Assembly: GCA_964364175.1 (NCBI GenBank)
Contig: CAYILR010000008.1
Location: 1-64,000, forward strand
Direction of reading: 5' to 3'
DNA length: 64,000 bases
Origin: CAYILR01 sp964364175
GTDB taxonomy: Bacteria > Bdellovibrionota > UBA1018
Positions 42,225-50,767 of this stretch are shown here, in pieces; within the stretch, counting starts at the first letter, position 1, and each line of letters opens with the position of its first letter. Below the pieces are notes generated by a model. That model had not been told where the DNA came from and did no database searches. It worked only from the letters and a program-made list of their open reading frames with translations. Both the position numbers and the translations under genes were made by a program.

Positions 42225-43623
42225 GATTCACCGGTTTGTGGTTTTGTTGACTTGTATGACTTGTACGAGGTTGACGAAACGAGTGTTTGGTCTTCTCGAC
42301 TTGTCGATCATGCTCACTAACAAACATCGGGGAGATGATGTTGGCGAGCATGACGGCGTCGATACCAGAGTTCAGAGCCCAGAGCAAGACCGGGAATATC
42401 AGACTCGGGTCTTCTTCGCTCAAGATGGTTGTGGCTTCTTCAAGAAGCTCACGTCCAGTGGCGATTAGATCGGAGGCCACGTAGTTGTCTTCTGTCGCCT
42501 GAGATCGACTCAGAGCCTCACCTAAGACTAGCTGGGCGTCCGGACTCGTGATCAGGACGCTCTCGAATGATCCGTCATCGCCCCCTTCGTCCGTGTCCTG
42601 CGCCCGATTAGCGTTTGAGCTATGCGCGTAGAACATCTCAGCACGTTCACGCAAGTCGGAAACGCGCTCAGAGGAAAGCTCCACTTGCCCACGGTGTAAG
42701 AGCGAAAGTTGATACCACGTCGTGGTCGGCAGCGCGATGACGGAGGATTGGCGCTGACGCTGAAGGACTGCGGAGCGTACCCACCATTGGCAATGCGCAG
42801 TGAAACTCGATCCGTCCACCGGATCATAGTTGCGGGCTGCACGAATCATCCCCTCGTATCCAGCCGAGAAGTTCTCCTCGGTCGAGGTCACCCCTCGTAG
42901 GCGATGAGAGAACCGGAATAGGAGGCGCGCGTAGGCCATCGTGACGTGCTGCACCATGCGCTCGATCTGGTCATAGATCGAGCGCACGTTCACGGTCACG
43001 TACCAGGCGTCGTCTCTACTTATCCCTACTTCTACTTCAAGGACTTTTAAGAAGGAGTCGATCTTGGCGCACTCTTCGATGTCGCCGTCTGCCTTCGCGG
43101 CCATCCAGTCAGCGAGGAGGGCCGGGTAGCTGTTCATCAGCGCCGTGAAGTAGGTCGCCATGTCGTCGTAGACGAGACGTGAGACACCAAGGTCATGGAT
43201 CTCCTCCTCTGAAGGAATCGCCTTGGACGTGTCGAACTTGTGCAACAATCTTGTCGCGCTCGCCACAAAGCGAGTGTGGCGCGGCTTGATGTTCGATGCC
43301 CAGGAGGTCTGGACTTGGACCGCACTGTCGTAGTCAGACTCAGTGGACTTACGTGCGCGAGAAGTCAAGATGAGGCGATTACGATCAGTGCCCGCCAGGA
43401 GGTCACGGACCTGATCTCGAAGCCAGGTTCGGGCAAAGCGGGTATACGGGAACAGCAAGAGCCGAAAAACATGGTTGACGACTAGCTGGTCGTAGACCTG
43501 GTAGAGGTCCAAGAGATCGACCACCTTGAACTTCTTGGTGGTGGACACCATTTTCTCAAGGTAGGTATGCGACTTGTTCTTGCTGCGCTTGGCGGAGGAC
43601 TTGTTCGTCTTTGTTTGCGGCAC
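42169..43623 (-). CDS. Sigma-factor-like protein
   Basis: 484 residues from a GTG at 43623 with AGGAT eight bases upstream; the frame stays open further, across the divergent gene. Region-2-like sequence lies at about 255-305: FSAGYEGMIRAARNYDPVDG, then SSFTAHCQWWVRSAVLQRQ, matching the -10-recognition helix and adjoining core-binding part of sigma70 proteins. No clear region 4 was seen; the C-terminus is polar and Gln/Ser-rich. It probably redirects host RNA polymerase to phage promoters. The 3' end overlaps the SSB start by 56 bp. Confidence 0.75.
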   Translation of the reverse strand: MPQTKTNKSSAKRSKNKSHTYLEKMVSTTKKFKVVDLLDLYQVYDQLVVNHVFRLLLFPYTRFARTWLRDQVRDLLAGTDRNRLILTSRARKSTESDYDSAVQVQTSWASNIKPRHTRFVASATRLLHKFDTSKAIPSEEEIHDLGVSRLVYDDMATYFTALMNSYPALLADWMAAKADGDIEECAKIDSFLKVLEVEVGISRDDAWYVTVNVRSIYDQIERMVQHVTMAYARLLFRFSHRLRGVTSTEENFSAGYEGMIRAARNYDPVDGSSFTAHCQWWVRSAVLQRQRQSSVIALPTTTWYQLSLLHRGQVELSSERVSDLRERAEMFYAHSSNANRAQDTDEGGDDGSFESVLITSPDAQLVLGEALSRSQATEDNYVASDLIATGRELLEEATTILSEEDPSLIFPVLLWALNSGIDAVMLANIISPMFVSEHDRQVEKTKHSFRQPRTSHTSQQNHKPVNHGYSEESSTKQQQSAALG

Positions 43624-43650
43624 GAGTGCTATCCTGTGTAGAGGCTCCCG

Positions 43651-44226
43651 ATGTTGACTCTGAGGCATATGCTTGAGGCGACCCCGGCCAAGATCAAAGG
43701 CCGTGCTCGCAATCAATGCTTTGCGCAGACCTACGCCCCACCACGACAGAAGGCGGCCCGTGAGTCTTTGACGAAGTCGGGAGGGTACATCGTCGAGGAC
43801 GAGTCGGGTCGCTACCGCGAGTTCAAATTCAAGACCAAATGCACGGATGGCTGGCGCAAGGTCGCCATCCGGTTCTACGGTCCCCTGAACGTGAGCACGC
43901 GCGTGTGGTGCTGGTGTTCGTGCCCATACTTCAAGTACAACTGCGAGGTTGCCTTAGCTGCGCGCGGTTCTTCCGCTGTCGTTCAGAGCAACGGACAGCG
44001 ACCACGACACACGAACCCGAAGATGGAACCTCGGATTTGTAAACACACGATTCTGGGATTTGCGTTGGCTATGCGCCGCCGCAAACCAGGCAAAGACGAG
44101 CAGATGGGATCAGTGAACCAGCCGAAGGGTCGAGTGAAGAAGGCTCAGACCATGAGAGCGGTATGGGCTGGTGATGTGCTCGGTGGCACTAACAAGGCGA
44201 TTCAAGCAGCAGTACGCAAAGAATGA
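43651..44226 (+). CDS. SWIM-type zinc-finger-like protein
   Basis: 191 residues, GAGG upstream of ATG 43651. Pattern WCWCSCPYFKYNCEVALA...PRICKHTI gives the CxC...CxH arrangement of SWIM zinc fingers. The rest is basic (KPGKDEQ, KGRVKKAQT). SWIM domains bind DNA or proteins, often next to recombinases. It is divergent from the sigma-like gene, with starts 27 bp apart. Confidence 0.65.
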   Translation: MLTLRHMLEATPAKIKGRARNQCFAQTYAPPRQKAARESLTKSGGYIVEDESGRYREFKFKTKCTDGWRKVAIRFYGPLNVSTRVWCWCSCPYFKYNCEVALAARGSSAVVQSNGQRPRHTNPKMEPRICKHTILGFALAMRRRKPGKDEQMGSVNQPKGRVKKAQTMRAVWAGDVLGGTNKAIQAAVRKE

Positions 44227-44236
44227 GCAGCGAGCA

Positions 44237-44383
44237 TCAAGCGGGCTTCTTGACCTCCTCAGCTTCCTCAGCCTTCTTCGCTTCCTCAGCCGCTTTCTTC
44301 TGGTCTTCGACCGTCGGTGATGGTGGCTCAGCCACCATTACGTCTGTCGACTCGACAACGTCTCCACGAATGATTCCACCCAT
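44237..44383 (-). CDS. Small acidic/Lys-rich protein
   Basis: 48 residues, with AAGGAGAG six bases before the ATG, one of the best ribosome-binding sites in the window. Begins MGGIIRGDVVESTDV and ends in Ala/Glu/Lys repeats (KKAAEEAKKAEEAEEVKK). The start lies inside the 3' end of the nuclease gene. No function recognised. Short Gly-starting proteins of this type are common in large phages. Confidence 0.65.
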   Translation of the reverse strand: MGGIIRGDVVESTDVMVAEPPSPTVEDQKKAAEEAKKAEEAEEVKKPA

Positions 44384-45456
44384 CGCGCTCTCTCCTTGTT
44401 CAAAAACCCATCAAGGGTCTGTTTGGCTTCCTTATCGTACAGTGCGTCCGCCGTGAACGCCAGATGACCTTGAGGTTGTAGACACACGTCCTTGTGCGAG
44501 CAATATCTGCATGTCGGAAGCGCCGAGATTTCGGCGGGTGTCTTGGCAAAACCGATAGGCAGCATCTGGAGCTTCTTGGCCTTCTGCGCCATGGCGATAC
44601 GTGCCCGGATCTCCGCCCACCAGGAGTTGTCGGCCGGGACTTCCATAGAGATTGCGGCCATGATCTTGGGGGAGTCACGCGAGAAAATCATGTAGTCGAC
44701 GTGGGTTACGGGCGGGATCTCACGCCCATATTGCAAACGGATGAGCGAAGCGTAGGTCGACGCTTGGTGCCAGTAGCCGTAAAAGGGGGCCTCTGTTTGG
44801 AAGAGCAGAGCCAGATCTGCTGCCGGCATCTGTTGGAGCGCCCGGACCTTCTCGTCGCCGGCAGACTTGATCTCCAAGAGCGAGGAGTGCTTCTTGAAAA
44901 CCAAAACTCCATCGGTATGGCCGGCGAGATGGATCGCGTCGTCAGTCAGCCGCATCTCGTGGTACTCGAACTTCGGTGAGCCACAGGCTCGACAACGCTC
45001 GTATTCCGGGAAGAAGGTCGGCTCCTCGCTCCACTGCGCGCTACATCCAGGGCGGGCGCACTTCCAAAAGCCCCAGAGCCGACCGGTCTTGGCCAGGGCG
45101 TTCTGAGCGACGTAATGAACGGACTTGCCGATCTCGGTGTAAAAACAGGCACCGACGTCAAAGGTGCTCTCCATGACCAAGCCGAGGCGCTCCATCGCGT
45201 AGCGCCGTGGGCAAAACGGGAAAGAGGACGGCCGGACGTCTGCGGCCTTGCGCCACTGGTTCGGGTCGCCGTGGCTCACGGGCGGGTCGCTCAGGAGAGC
45301 CATCCATGTCTGCTCGATCTTCGTGTTTCGCGTGAAGACGGGGGCGGCACCGATTGGAATTAGCTCGCTTTTTCGCCCAATCTCCAGCACCTCAAGGCGA
45401 GCGGACTTTTCCTTGTCCTTGTGCGCGCTCTTGATCTGTCGTAGGGATTTGGCCAT
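44338..45456 (-). CDS. Cas4/RecB-like PD-(D/E)XK nuclease with Fe-S cysteines
   Basis: 372 residues. Core motif AGHTDGVLVFKKHSSLLEIK gives His, Asp and the ExK pair of RecB-family nucleases. A Cys before the core (SFPFCPRRYAMERL) and three at the end (TCRYCSHKDVC) form the four-Cys set that holds a 4Fe-4S cluster in Cas4/AddB-like enzymes. A zinc-ribbon insert (CARPGCS...CRACGS) is extra. Probable 5'-3' ssDNA exonuclease in replication or recombination. Divergent from the primase gene. Confidence 0.82.
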   Translation of the reverse strand: MAKSLRQIKSAHKDKEKSARLEVLEIGRKSELIPIGAAPVFTRNTKIEQTWMALLSDPPVSHGDPNQWRKAADVRPSSFPFCPRRYAMERLGLVMESTFDVGACFYTEIGKSVHYVAQNALAKTGRLWGFWKCARPGCSAQWSEEPTFFPEYERCRACGSPKFEYHEMRLTDDAIHLAGHTDGVLVFKKHSSLLEIKSAGDEKVRALQQMPAADLALLFQTEAPFYGYWHQASTYASLIRLQYGREIPPVTHVDYMIFSRDSPKIMAAISMEVPADNSWWAEIRARIAMAQKAKKLQMLPIGFAKTPAEISALPTCRYCSHKDVCLQPQGHLAFTADALYDKEAKQTLDGFLNKERARWVESFVETLSSRQT

Positions 45457-45486
45457 CGCGTCGTTTCACCCGAGAGCTATCAGACC

Positions 45487-46479
45487 ATGCGCAGCCGCGT
45501 CGCAGACTTCCAAGAGCGCACGGCACCTGCTGTTCAGCAGAAAGACGAAGCTTGGTATAGACAACAGCTAGAGTCGAAGTGCCCAGAGACAATAGTAAAG
45601 GGCAAGGACTTCCTCATACGCTGTCCGTTTCACGCTGACAACAACCCTTCGTGCGGCGTGGATCGACTCACGGGGGTTTTCAAATGTTTTAGTTGTGGTG
45701 CCGGCGGAGGTTGGAACAAGCTCGCCAAGCGCTTGGACATGGAGCGTCTAGCCTGGAAGGGCGACGGCAAGAAACGCGACTTCAAGGCCGGTGAGGTGAA
45801 GGACGATCTAGCTAGGGCGCTCACGAAGGCCGGGGTAGTCGATCCGGGAAAACGGAAGGGGGAGAAGGTCCGCCCAATTGTGGAACCTTGGTCTGCCCAA
45901 GCAGATTGGCGTGGGCTACTAGGCCAATTTCTCTCTGGCCTTGGCTGCATCAAGGTCGTTGATCTCATGCACAACGTCATGCGGATCGGCCTCCCAGTTC
46001 GCACCACCGACGATGAGCTTCTCGGGTATACCTGTCGCGCTGTCGATCCAGAAGGCGCCGAGCCGAAGTACACGCCCTTGGCCGCGGATCGAATCACCTG
46101 GCGAGCGAAAGAACTGCCCGCGAACATTTCGCTATTCCTGGTGGATCGAGCGATGAACGAGGGCTGGGACCGAGTAGTCCTGGTGGAAGGCCCCTACGAC
46201 GCGCTCAAGCTCTACAGCGTCGGCATCCCGGCGCTCGCTATCCTCGGCACCAACAACTGGACCGCGCAGAAGGCGGCGATCGTACTGGGCCTTGGCCTGT
46301 CCGACGTATTCGTGATGATGGACAACGACAGATCTGGTTGGGAGGCGCAAAACCGGATCGTGCAGGAGCTTGGCCCCAGCATCAAGACGAAGGGCCTCCG
46401 TCTGCCTGACGGAGTGAAAGATCCTGGCGGGCTATCTGAGGGACAACTCAATTGGCTGAAGCGTAAGGTGGGGGCATGA
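45487..46479 (+). CDS. DnaG-type DNA primase
   Basis: 330 residues. CHC2-type zinc-binding domain: CPFHADNNPSCGVD...FKCFSCGAGG. Toprim domain: VVLVEGPYDALKLYSVG with the Glu, and DVFVMMDNDRSGWEA with the acidic residues that hold magnesium. No helicase domain is attached, so it relies on a separate helicase. Shorter than bacterial DnaG, lacking the C-terminal helicase-binding domain. Makes RNA primers for lagging-strand synthesis. Confidence 0.88.
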   Translation: MRSRVADFQERTAPAVQQKDEAWYRQQLESKCPETIVKGKDFLIRCPFHADNNPSCGVDRLTGVFKCFSCGAGGGWNKLAKRLDMERLAWKGDGKKRDFKAGEVKDDLARALTKAGVVDPGKRKGEKVRPIVEPWSAQADWRGLLGQFLSGLGCIKVVDLMHNVMRIGLPVRTTDDELLGYTCRAVDPEGAEPKYTPLAADRITWRAKELPANISLFLVDRAMNEGWDRVVLVEGPYDALKLYSVGIPALAILGTNNWTAQKAAIVLGLGLSDVFVMMDNDRSGWEAQNRIVQELGPSIKTKGLRLPDGVKDPGGLSEGQLNWLKRKVGA

Positions 46480-46613
46480 CGCGGCTCTGGTTTGTCTCGT
46501 TGCGTGGTTGGGTCGCTAAAGCTAATGAAATAGCTGAGCAGGTACGGCATAAGCTGTATGAAGCGGAGGTCGCCGCGCGCCAGTTGAATCTTTTTGGTGA
46601 CGACGGGACTTGA
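46476..46613 (+). CDS. Small protein coupled to primase
   Basis: 45 residues. The ATG overlaps the primase stop (ATGA) and a TTG start for the next frame overlaps its own stop. Amphipathic helix content (KANEIAEQVRHKLYEAEVAA), end FGDDGT. No known function. Confidence 0.55.
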   Translation: MTRLWFVSLRGWVAKANEIAEQVRHKLYEAEVAARQLNLFGDDGT

Positions 46614-46648
46614 CGAGCCTACCCAAGGCGACATACAGACGGTTCTCC

Positions 46649-47278
46649 ATGTCCCATGTCCCGCTGATCCCTTTTCAGCGTCCTGTACCGCAGGTGTTCT
46701 TGCGGCCTATTCAGTCTACCAAAACTGTCAAACCTACAAAGCAAAAGAAGGCCAAGATGGTGTCTACCTCCAAGAAGCCTAGGTTCGAGGCGACCAACAC
46801 CGACGACATCAAGCACATGCCTTCAGATGTCCGGCGTCTATGGCAGATCATGGAGAAGCAGGACCCAAACGGCGACGTCTTCGTCAATGATGTCGCCATC
46901 ATCGTCCTGGAGGGGGAAGGCCCCAAAGATCGAACCCCACAAGGATTGAAGCTGCTGTCGGATGACGTAGCACTGCTTCGTCCCTTCGGTGTGCTCGATG
47001 GCCCCAAGGCCAACGATCCTGAGACAGCCGTAGGAGTCATCTTCACGCCATTTCAGATGGTTCAACTGGCCTACGAACTTGGTCGCCAGGCCGAGCAACG
47101 CAAGGTTGCTTCCGACTTCAAGAAGGTGGTCTCGGCTCCCGTGGTCAATGACTACGGCGAGGACGAGGACGAGGACGAGAGCTTCGATGACGAGATGGCC
47201 GTCGTCGATGAAGATGAGGATGACCACGAGGTCGACGACAACGATAACGAAGAAGATGAGGACGAAGATGAAGCCTGA
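46649..47278 (+). CDS. Unknown protein with acidic tail
   Basis: 209 residues if started at ATG 46649; a TTG at 46610 and an ATG at 46757 with AAGAAGG upstream are alternatives. The central domain includes FVNDVAIIVLEGEGPKDRTP and a helical FQMVQLAYELGRQAEQRK. The last 45 residues are almost all Asp/Glu. Such tails often mimic DNA or bind basic partners. Function unknown. Confidence 0.6.
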   Translation: MSHVPLIPFQRPVPQVFLRPIQSTKTVKPTKQKKAKMVSTSKKPRFEATNTDDIKHMPSDVRRLWQIMEKQDPNGDVFVNDVAIIVLEGEGPKDRTPQGLKLLSDDVALLRPFGVLDGPKANDPETAVGVIFTPFQMVQLAYELGRQAEQRKVASDFKKVVSAPVVNDYGEDEDEDESFDDEMAVVDEDEDDHEVDDNDNEEDEDEDEA

Positions 47279-47351
47279 TGGTCAGGTTTCGTCTTCGCCA
47301 TCTCACACCAAAGCGTTCAATCGTTGATCGATTGCGCGAGGAGCAAGAACA

Positions 47352-47894
47352 GTGTCACTAGAAGCACGTCGCAAGAACAAAGCCGCTGCCGCAGGCGATG
47401 AGAAGAAGAAGAAGAACACCAAGGCAAACCGCGTGGGAGGAACACTGCGCTCAATCGCGATCGGTCGTGCCTACCTGGAGCATGAGCCCCAGGTAGACCC
47501 CGAAGGTCGCCCTTTCTTCCGGTCCATCTTCGACGCTCAGGGCAATGGTGCCAAGCGGATCGGCAAAGACATCGCGAAGGATCGCGTGCTCCCCACGTCG
47601 GCACTGCTCAAGCATACGAATGAAACGGTTGCCAAGCAGGTGCTGGGTATGTCGCTTCGCCCGAAGGTGTGGCGCATGATCATGGAAGGCATCTGCGACC
47701 AGGTGCTTACCCTCGCTGAGGCCGGCTACAAGGTCAAGTTGCCGAACCTTGTCGTGGTCCAGGCCGTGAAGCGCGGCGCGCGTTTGGCTCGCAATCCGAA
47801 GACCGGTGCCCCCGTGCCCGTGCCGGCGCGTACCGCCCTGTCCACCAAGCCGGCGCGCTCGGCCAAGGCGTACATGGCCAACGGCGGCGTCTGA
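47352..47894 (+). CDS. HU/IHF-like DNA-bending protein
   Basis: 180 residues from a GTG at 47352, GAGGAG eight bases upstream. Basic, disordered N-terminus (KNKAAAAGDEKKKKNTKANR). The C-terminal part carries VKLPNLVVVQAVKRGARLAR followed by NPKTGAPVPVPARTALSTKP, matching the beta-arm signature of HU/IHF proteins (RxxRNPxTGxxxxxPA). The unusual upstream half includes a unique domain before the HU-like part. Probably compacts or bends phage DNA. Followed by a strong terminator. Confidence 0.7.
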   Translation: MSLEARRKNKAAAAGDEKKKKNTKANRVGGTLRSIAIGRAYLEHEPQVDPEGRPFFRSIFDAQGNGAKRIGKDIAKDRVLPTSALLKHTNETVAKQVLGMSLRPKVWRMIMEGICDQVLTLAEAGYKVKLPNLVVVQAVKRGARLARNPKTGAPVPVPARTALSTKPARSAKAYMANGGV

Positions 47895-47924
47895 GCGGAA
47901 CAGCAGAACTGACGCCCTCCCAGG

Positions 47925-47964
47925 GCGCCCTCGTCACCCTATGACGAGGGCGCTCTTTTTTTTT
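47925..47964 (+). terminator. Rho-independent terminator
   Basis: 12-bp GC-rich stem (GCGCCCTCGTCA pairing with TGACGAGGGCGC) with a 5-nt loop, followed by a run of about ten T. It ends the primase/HU-like operon. Confidence 0.92.
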
Positions 47965-47978
47965 CGCCTGGAGGCGCC

Positions 47979-48788
47979 GTGCCATTGGTCAATTTCGATG
48001 CCGTCGCCACTTTGTTCCGCGACACAGCGTCTACCCAGGTCAAGATCGCCCCGCCAACGACACAACGGTCCAGCAACCAGGAGTTCTCTCCCAAGAGCTT
48101 CTTGAACGGCTTTGGCTCCCAAACTTCCCCACAGCCGGCGGCACCCAACAATGTCGATGCCATCAAAATGCGCCAAGCATACGCTGGTGGTCTCAAAGAC
48201 ACCCGCATCGGCTTCGTGCTCACTACGGACATGTGGCGCCTGGAGGGCAAGGCCCTGGCTCTCCACGCCGGCCCAGCGTCTGCCGACTGGAGTCTGGCTC
48301 TGCGTGCCGCTGAGGAGGAAACCAAGGCCGGTCGTGCCCGCTATGCCCAGGCCCGTCAGTTCACGCGCGCCAGCCATGATCAGGGGTCCACGTTTTTTGA
48401 CTTCCCGAGGGTCAACTTTCAGTTTCAGGGCGGCAACATCTTGCCCATCCAGGGGTTCTCAAACGAGGTCGTTCGTCCGCCTGGGCTAGAGGACTTCTAT
48501 CTGTTCTTCGAGCTACTGAATCAGCCGCCGCTGTTGCCGTCAGGGCAATACGAGGGCGCTCACAACTTCGTCTGGATCTTCTACACGAGCTTGATGTTCC
48601 CTCAAGTGACCTTGAAGGGCTACTTTGATCCAAACGGCCTCAGTTGGGAAGACACTGCCGACGAGCCGACGATGCTCCGCTGGACCTCGGAGTTCCTCGT
48701 CTACGAGATGACCCCTAACCTCTGGGACACCGACGAGCTTTACACCGCGTACTCGAACTTCATGACCACGAACGGTACGCTGCGGTAG
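47979..48788 (+). CDS. Unknown, probably tail structural protein
   Basis: 269 residues from a GTG at 47979 with GGAGG four bases upstream. Beta-rich with many aromatics (NFQFQGGNILPIQGFSNEVV, LEDFYLFFELL, YFDPNGLSWED). No catalytic motif. It lies after the terminator and converges on the tail-tube candidate, which points to tail or baseplate. Role inferred only from composition and position. Confidence 0.5.
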   Translation: MPLVNFDAVATLFRDTASTQVKIAPPTTQRSSNQEFSPKSFLNGFGSQTSPQPAAPNNVDAIKMRQAYAGGLKDTRIGFVLTTDMWRLEGKALALHAGPASADWSLALRAAEEETKAGRARYAQARQFTRASHDQGSTFFDFPRVNFQFQGGNILPIQGFSNEVVRPPGLEDFYLFFELLNQPPLLPSGQYEGAHNFVWIFYTSLMFPQVTLKGYFDPNGLSWEDTADEPTMLRWTSEFLVYEMTPNLWDTDELYTAYSNFMTTNGTLR

Positions 48789-48795
48789 CCGCGCC

Positions 48796-49320
48796 TCATT
48801 TGATTCTGATCTTGTTAACGAACGTAAATTCACCAGAGATGCGGATGACACCTTCGCCGTCGGCCGTGAACGCATCGAAGCTCTTGCTGTTGAACCAGCA
48901 GCCCAGGTACCGGTACTGACGGTACAACTGGAGGCCCTTGAGGTAGACCTCGTCAATCGCGAACGGCGTGTTTTGGTTGAGGAGGAGCGTGTAGACGTCG
49001 GCCTCACCAAACGCCTTCTCAATCTCCTCACCCCAGACCTCAGCGCGCCCGAAGCCGACGGTGAAGGTGTTGGCCTTGCCAGGCACGGCGTCGACAGGCT
49101 GGCCCCAGGTTCGGGCGTTCAATTCGTAAAGCAGCGTGACGTCGCGGTCCATTGCCTGCGGCGTCCACTCCGTGAAGCGGCCGATCATGATGCCGCCGAC
49201 CTGGATCGAGAACCCGTGATAGGTCTGGGTCGTTGGTGCATAGGGGGAATTTACATCGATCTGCACAGCAGGCCGATTTGCCTCGATGTGGAACCTGTTG
49301 GACGCGGCAATAGGGGGCAT
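48796..49320 (-). CDS. Tail tube-like protein
   Basis: 174 residues from ATG 49320. The pattern GFSIQVGGIMIGRFTEWTPQ, then DRDVTLLYELNARTWGQPVD, and a closing beta-strand ending ISGEFTFVNKIRIK, is reminiscent of T4 gp19-type tube proteins. Length is in the expected range. If correct, the phage has a long tail. No sheath gene is in the window to confirm a contractile tail. Confidence 0.55.
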   Translation of the reverse strand: MPPIAASNRFHIEANRPAVQIDVNSPYAPTTQTYHGFSIQVGGIMIGRFTEWTPQAMDRDVTLLYELNARTWGQPVDAVPGKANTFTVGFGRAEVWGEEIEKAFGEADVYTLLLNQNTPFAIDEVYLKGLQLYRQYRYLGCWFNSKSFDAFTADGEGVIRISGEFTFVNKIRIK

Positions 49321-49395
49321 CGCAGACCTCGCTTGGTGCTCTCCTAGAGAGGTGCGCCGTTGGTCTGCCTCCTGTCCTCCGATTACTATGACGCC

Positions 49396-50556
49396 ATGCC
49401 TCCACGTCTGACCAAGGACGACTTCATCCGCCGCGCTACGGCAGTCCATGGAGCCAAGTTCGACTATTCGTGCGTGGCGTATGAGACACAGTTCGTACCA
49501 GTCACGATCAGGTGCTTGGAGTGCCAGACCCAGTTTCAGCAGAAACCACACACTCACTTCCAAGGCCATGGCTGTTCACGTTGCGCAAAGAGCCTCAGCC
49601 CTGAAGATTTCATGACAAAGGCCAGGGCTGTTCACGGTGATGCCTACGTTTACGGCACGTACACCTCGATGCGCGACAAGATCGACTTGGTCTGTAGAAA
49701 ATGCGAAACGAGATTCTCGCAGACAGCCAGCAACCATCTACGTGGAAAGGGAGGTTGTCCTTCGTGCTCGGTGACGCGACAGCGCCTCACCACAGCAGAT
49801 TTCGTCAACCTGGCCCGCGCCGTTCATGGTGAAGCCTTCAACTACGATTCTGTTAAGTACGTCACCAGCCACATCGATGTCATCATTCACTGCAATACCT
49901 GCTGCGAAGACTTCCCTCAAAGCCCTAATACTCACTTGACTGGTTCTGGATGCCAGACGTGTGGGTACCGCGCGATGGCTGAAGCACACAGGAGCAGCAC
50001 AGAAGACTTCATAGCAGCCGCGAAGAAAGTCCACGGCAACAAGTACGACTACTCCAAAGTCCAGTACGTCGGATCTACAATCAAAGTTGAGATTGTGTGC
50101 AAAAGGCACGGTGCGTTCTTGATGACGCCAAACGCCCATCTGGTGGGACAGGATTGCCGTCTCTGTTCCAGATCAGGTGTATCGAAGGCTGAAATCGCAT
50201 GGTTGGACTCGCTCGCCATCCCACAACAGCAACGACAGGTCCGCCTTCCGGAGTTGTCCATCCGGGTGGATGGGTATGATCCCGTGACTCGGACGGTTTA
50301 CGAGTTCCTAGGAGACTTCTGGCACGGGAATCCAGCGGTCTACGCCGCGAGTTCTGTGAACACGGTCTCGAAGAAAACGTTTGGCACCCTCTACATCAAG
50401 ACCTTGGCGCGTTTCGCAAGGCTAACCGACGCTGGTTACAAGGTGGTCTGGATCTGGGAGCGTGATTGGCGACAAAAGATGCTTCAGCCACCCTTCAACG
50501 CCCGTAGCTCCTCCACGAGCGCAGCGATCTCTTTCCGCGCTTTTGCAAGCTCTTGA
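49396..50556 (+). CDS. EDxHD/Vsr-like homing endonuclease with zinc-ribbon repeats
   Basis: 386 residues from ATG 49396. Four repeats of the HGxxxDYS/CxxC type (CLEC/CSRC, CRKC/CPSC, CNTC/CQTC, CKRH/CRLC) lead to an intact Vsr-fold nuclease: SKAEIAWLDSLAIP, IRVDGYDP, VYEFLGDFWHGNP, YKVVWIWERDW. It keeps the residues that the copy at 22576-23988 has lost. The last 73 nt overlap an oppositely oriented small gene, so the natural C-terminus may be slightly shorter. Inserted between tail-tube and helicase regions. Confidence 0.88.
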   Translation: MPPRLTKDDFIRRATAVHGAKFDYSCVAYETQFVPVTIRCLECQTQFQQKPHTHFQGHGCSRCAKSLSPEDFMTKARAVHGDAYVYGTYTSMRDKIDLVCRKCETRFSQTASNHLRGKGGCPSCSVTRQRLTTADFVNLARAVHGEAFNYDSVKYVTSHIDVIIHCNTCCEDFPQSPNTHLTGSGCQTCGYRAMAEAHRSSTEDFIAAAKKVHGNKYDYSKVQYVGSTIKVEIVCKRHGAFLMTPNAHLVGQDCRLCSRSGVSKAEIAWLDSLAIPQQQRQVRLPELSIRVDGYDPVTRTVYEFLGDFWHGNPAVYAASSVNTVSKKTFGTLYIKTLARFARLTDAGYKVVWIWERDWRQKMLQPPFNARSSSTSAAISFRAFASS

Positions 50557-50705
50557 TATAGGTCCGTGCCTTCCTCGACGACACGACGTCTGAGGGCGAC
50601 ATTGTCCGCTATCACAGCTTGGATGGCTGCTACGACGTCCTGGTCTGTACAGTCCTCGGGTAGCAGCAGGGCGGCCCGAAGCAGATCTGAAAGCGTTGCT
50701 CCCAT
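50484..50705 (-). CDS. Small helical protein
   Basis: 73 residues, leucine- and alanine-rich helices (LSDLLRAALLLPEDCTDQD, LAKARKEIAALVEELRALKG), C-terminal coiled coil. Converges with and overlaps the 3' end of the EDxHD gene by 73 bp. Downstream of the helicase gene on the same strand. Confidence 0.6.
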   Translation of the reverse strand: MGATLSDLLRAALLLPEDCTDQDVVAAIQAVIADNVALRRRVVEEGTDLYQELAKARKEIAALVEELRALKGG

Positions 50706-50767
50706 CCATCAGAATAGCAACGGCTGAGCACGACGGCGGAAAAACCGACCGTGCGCGCAGCACGACG

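Noticed and set aside
43624..43716. N-terminal extension of the sigma-like protein
   Set aside because: It would overlap the divergent SWIM-type gene; the GTG at 43623 has a ribosome-binding site.
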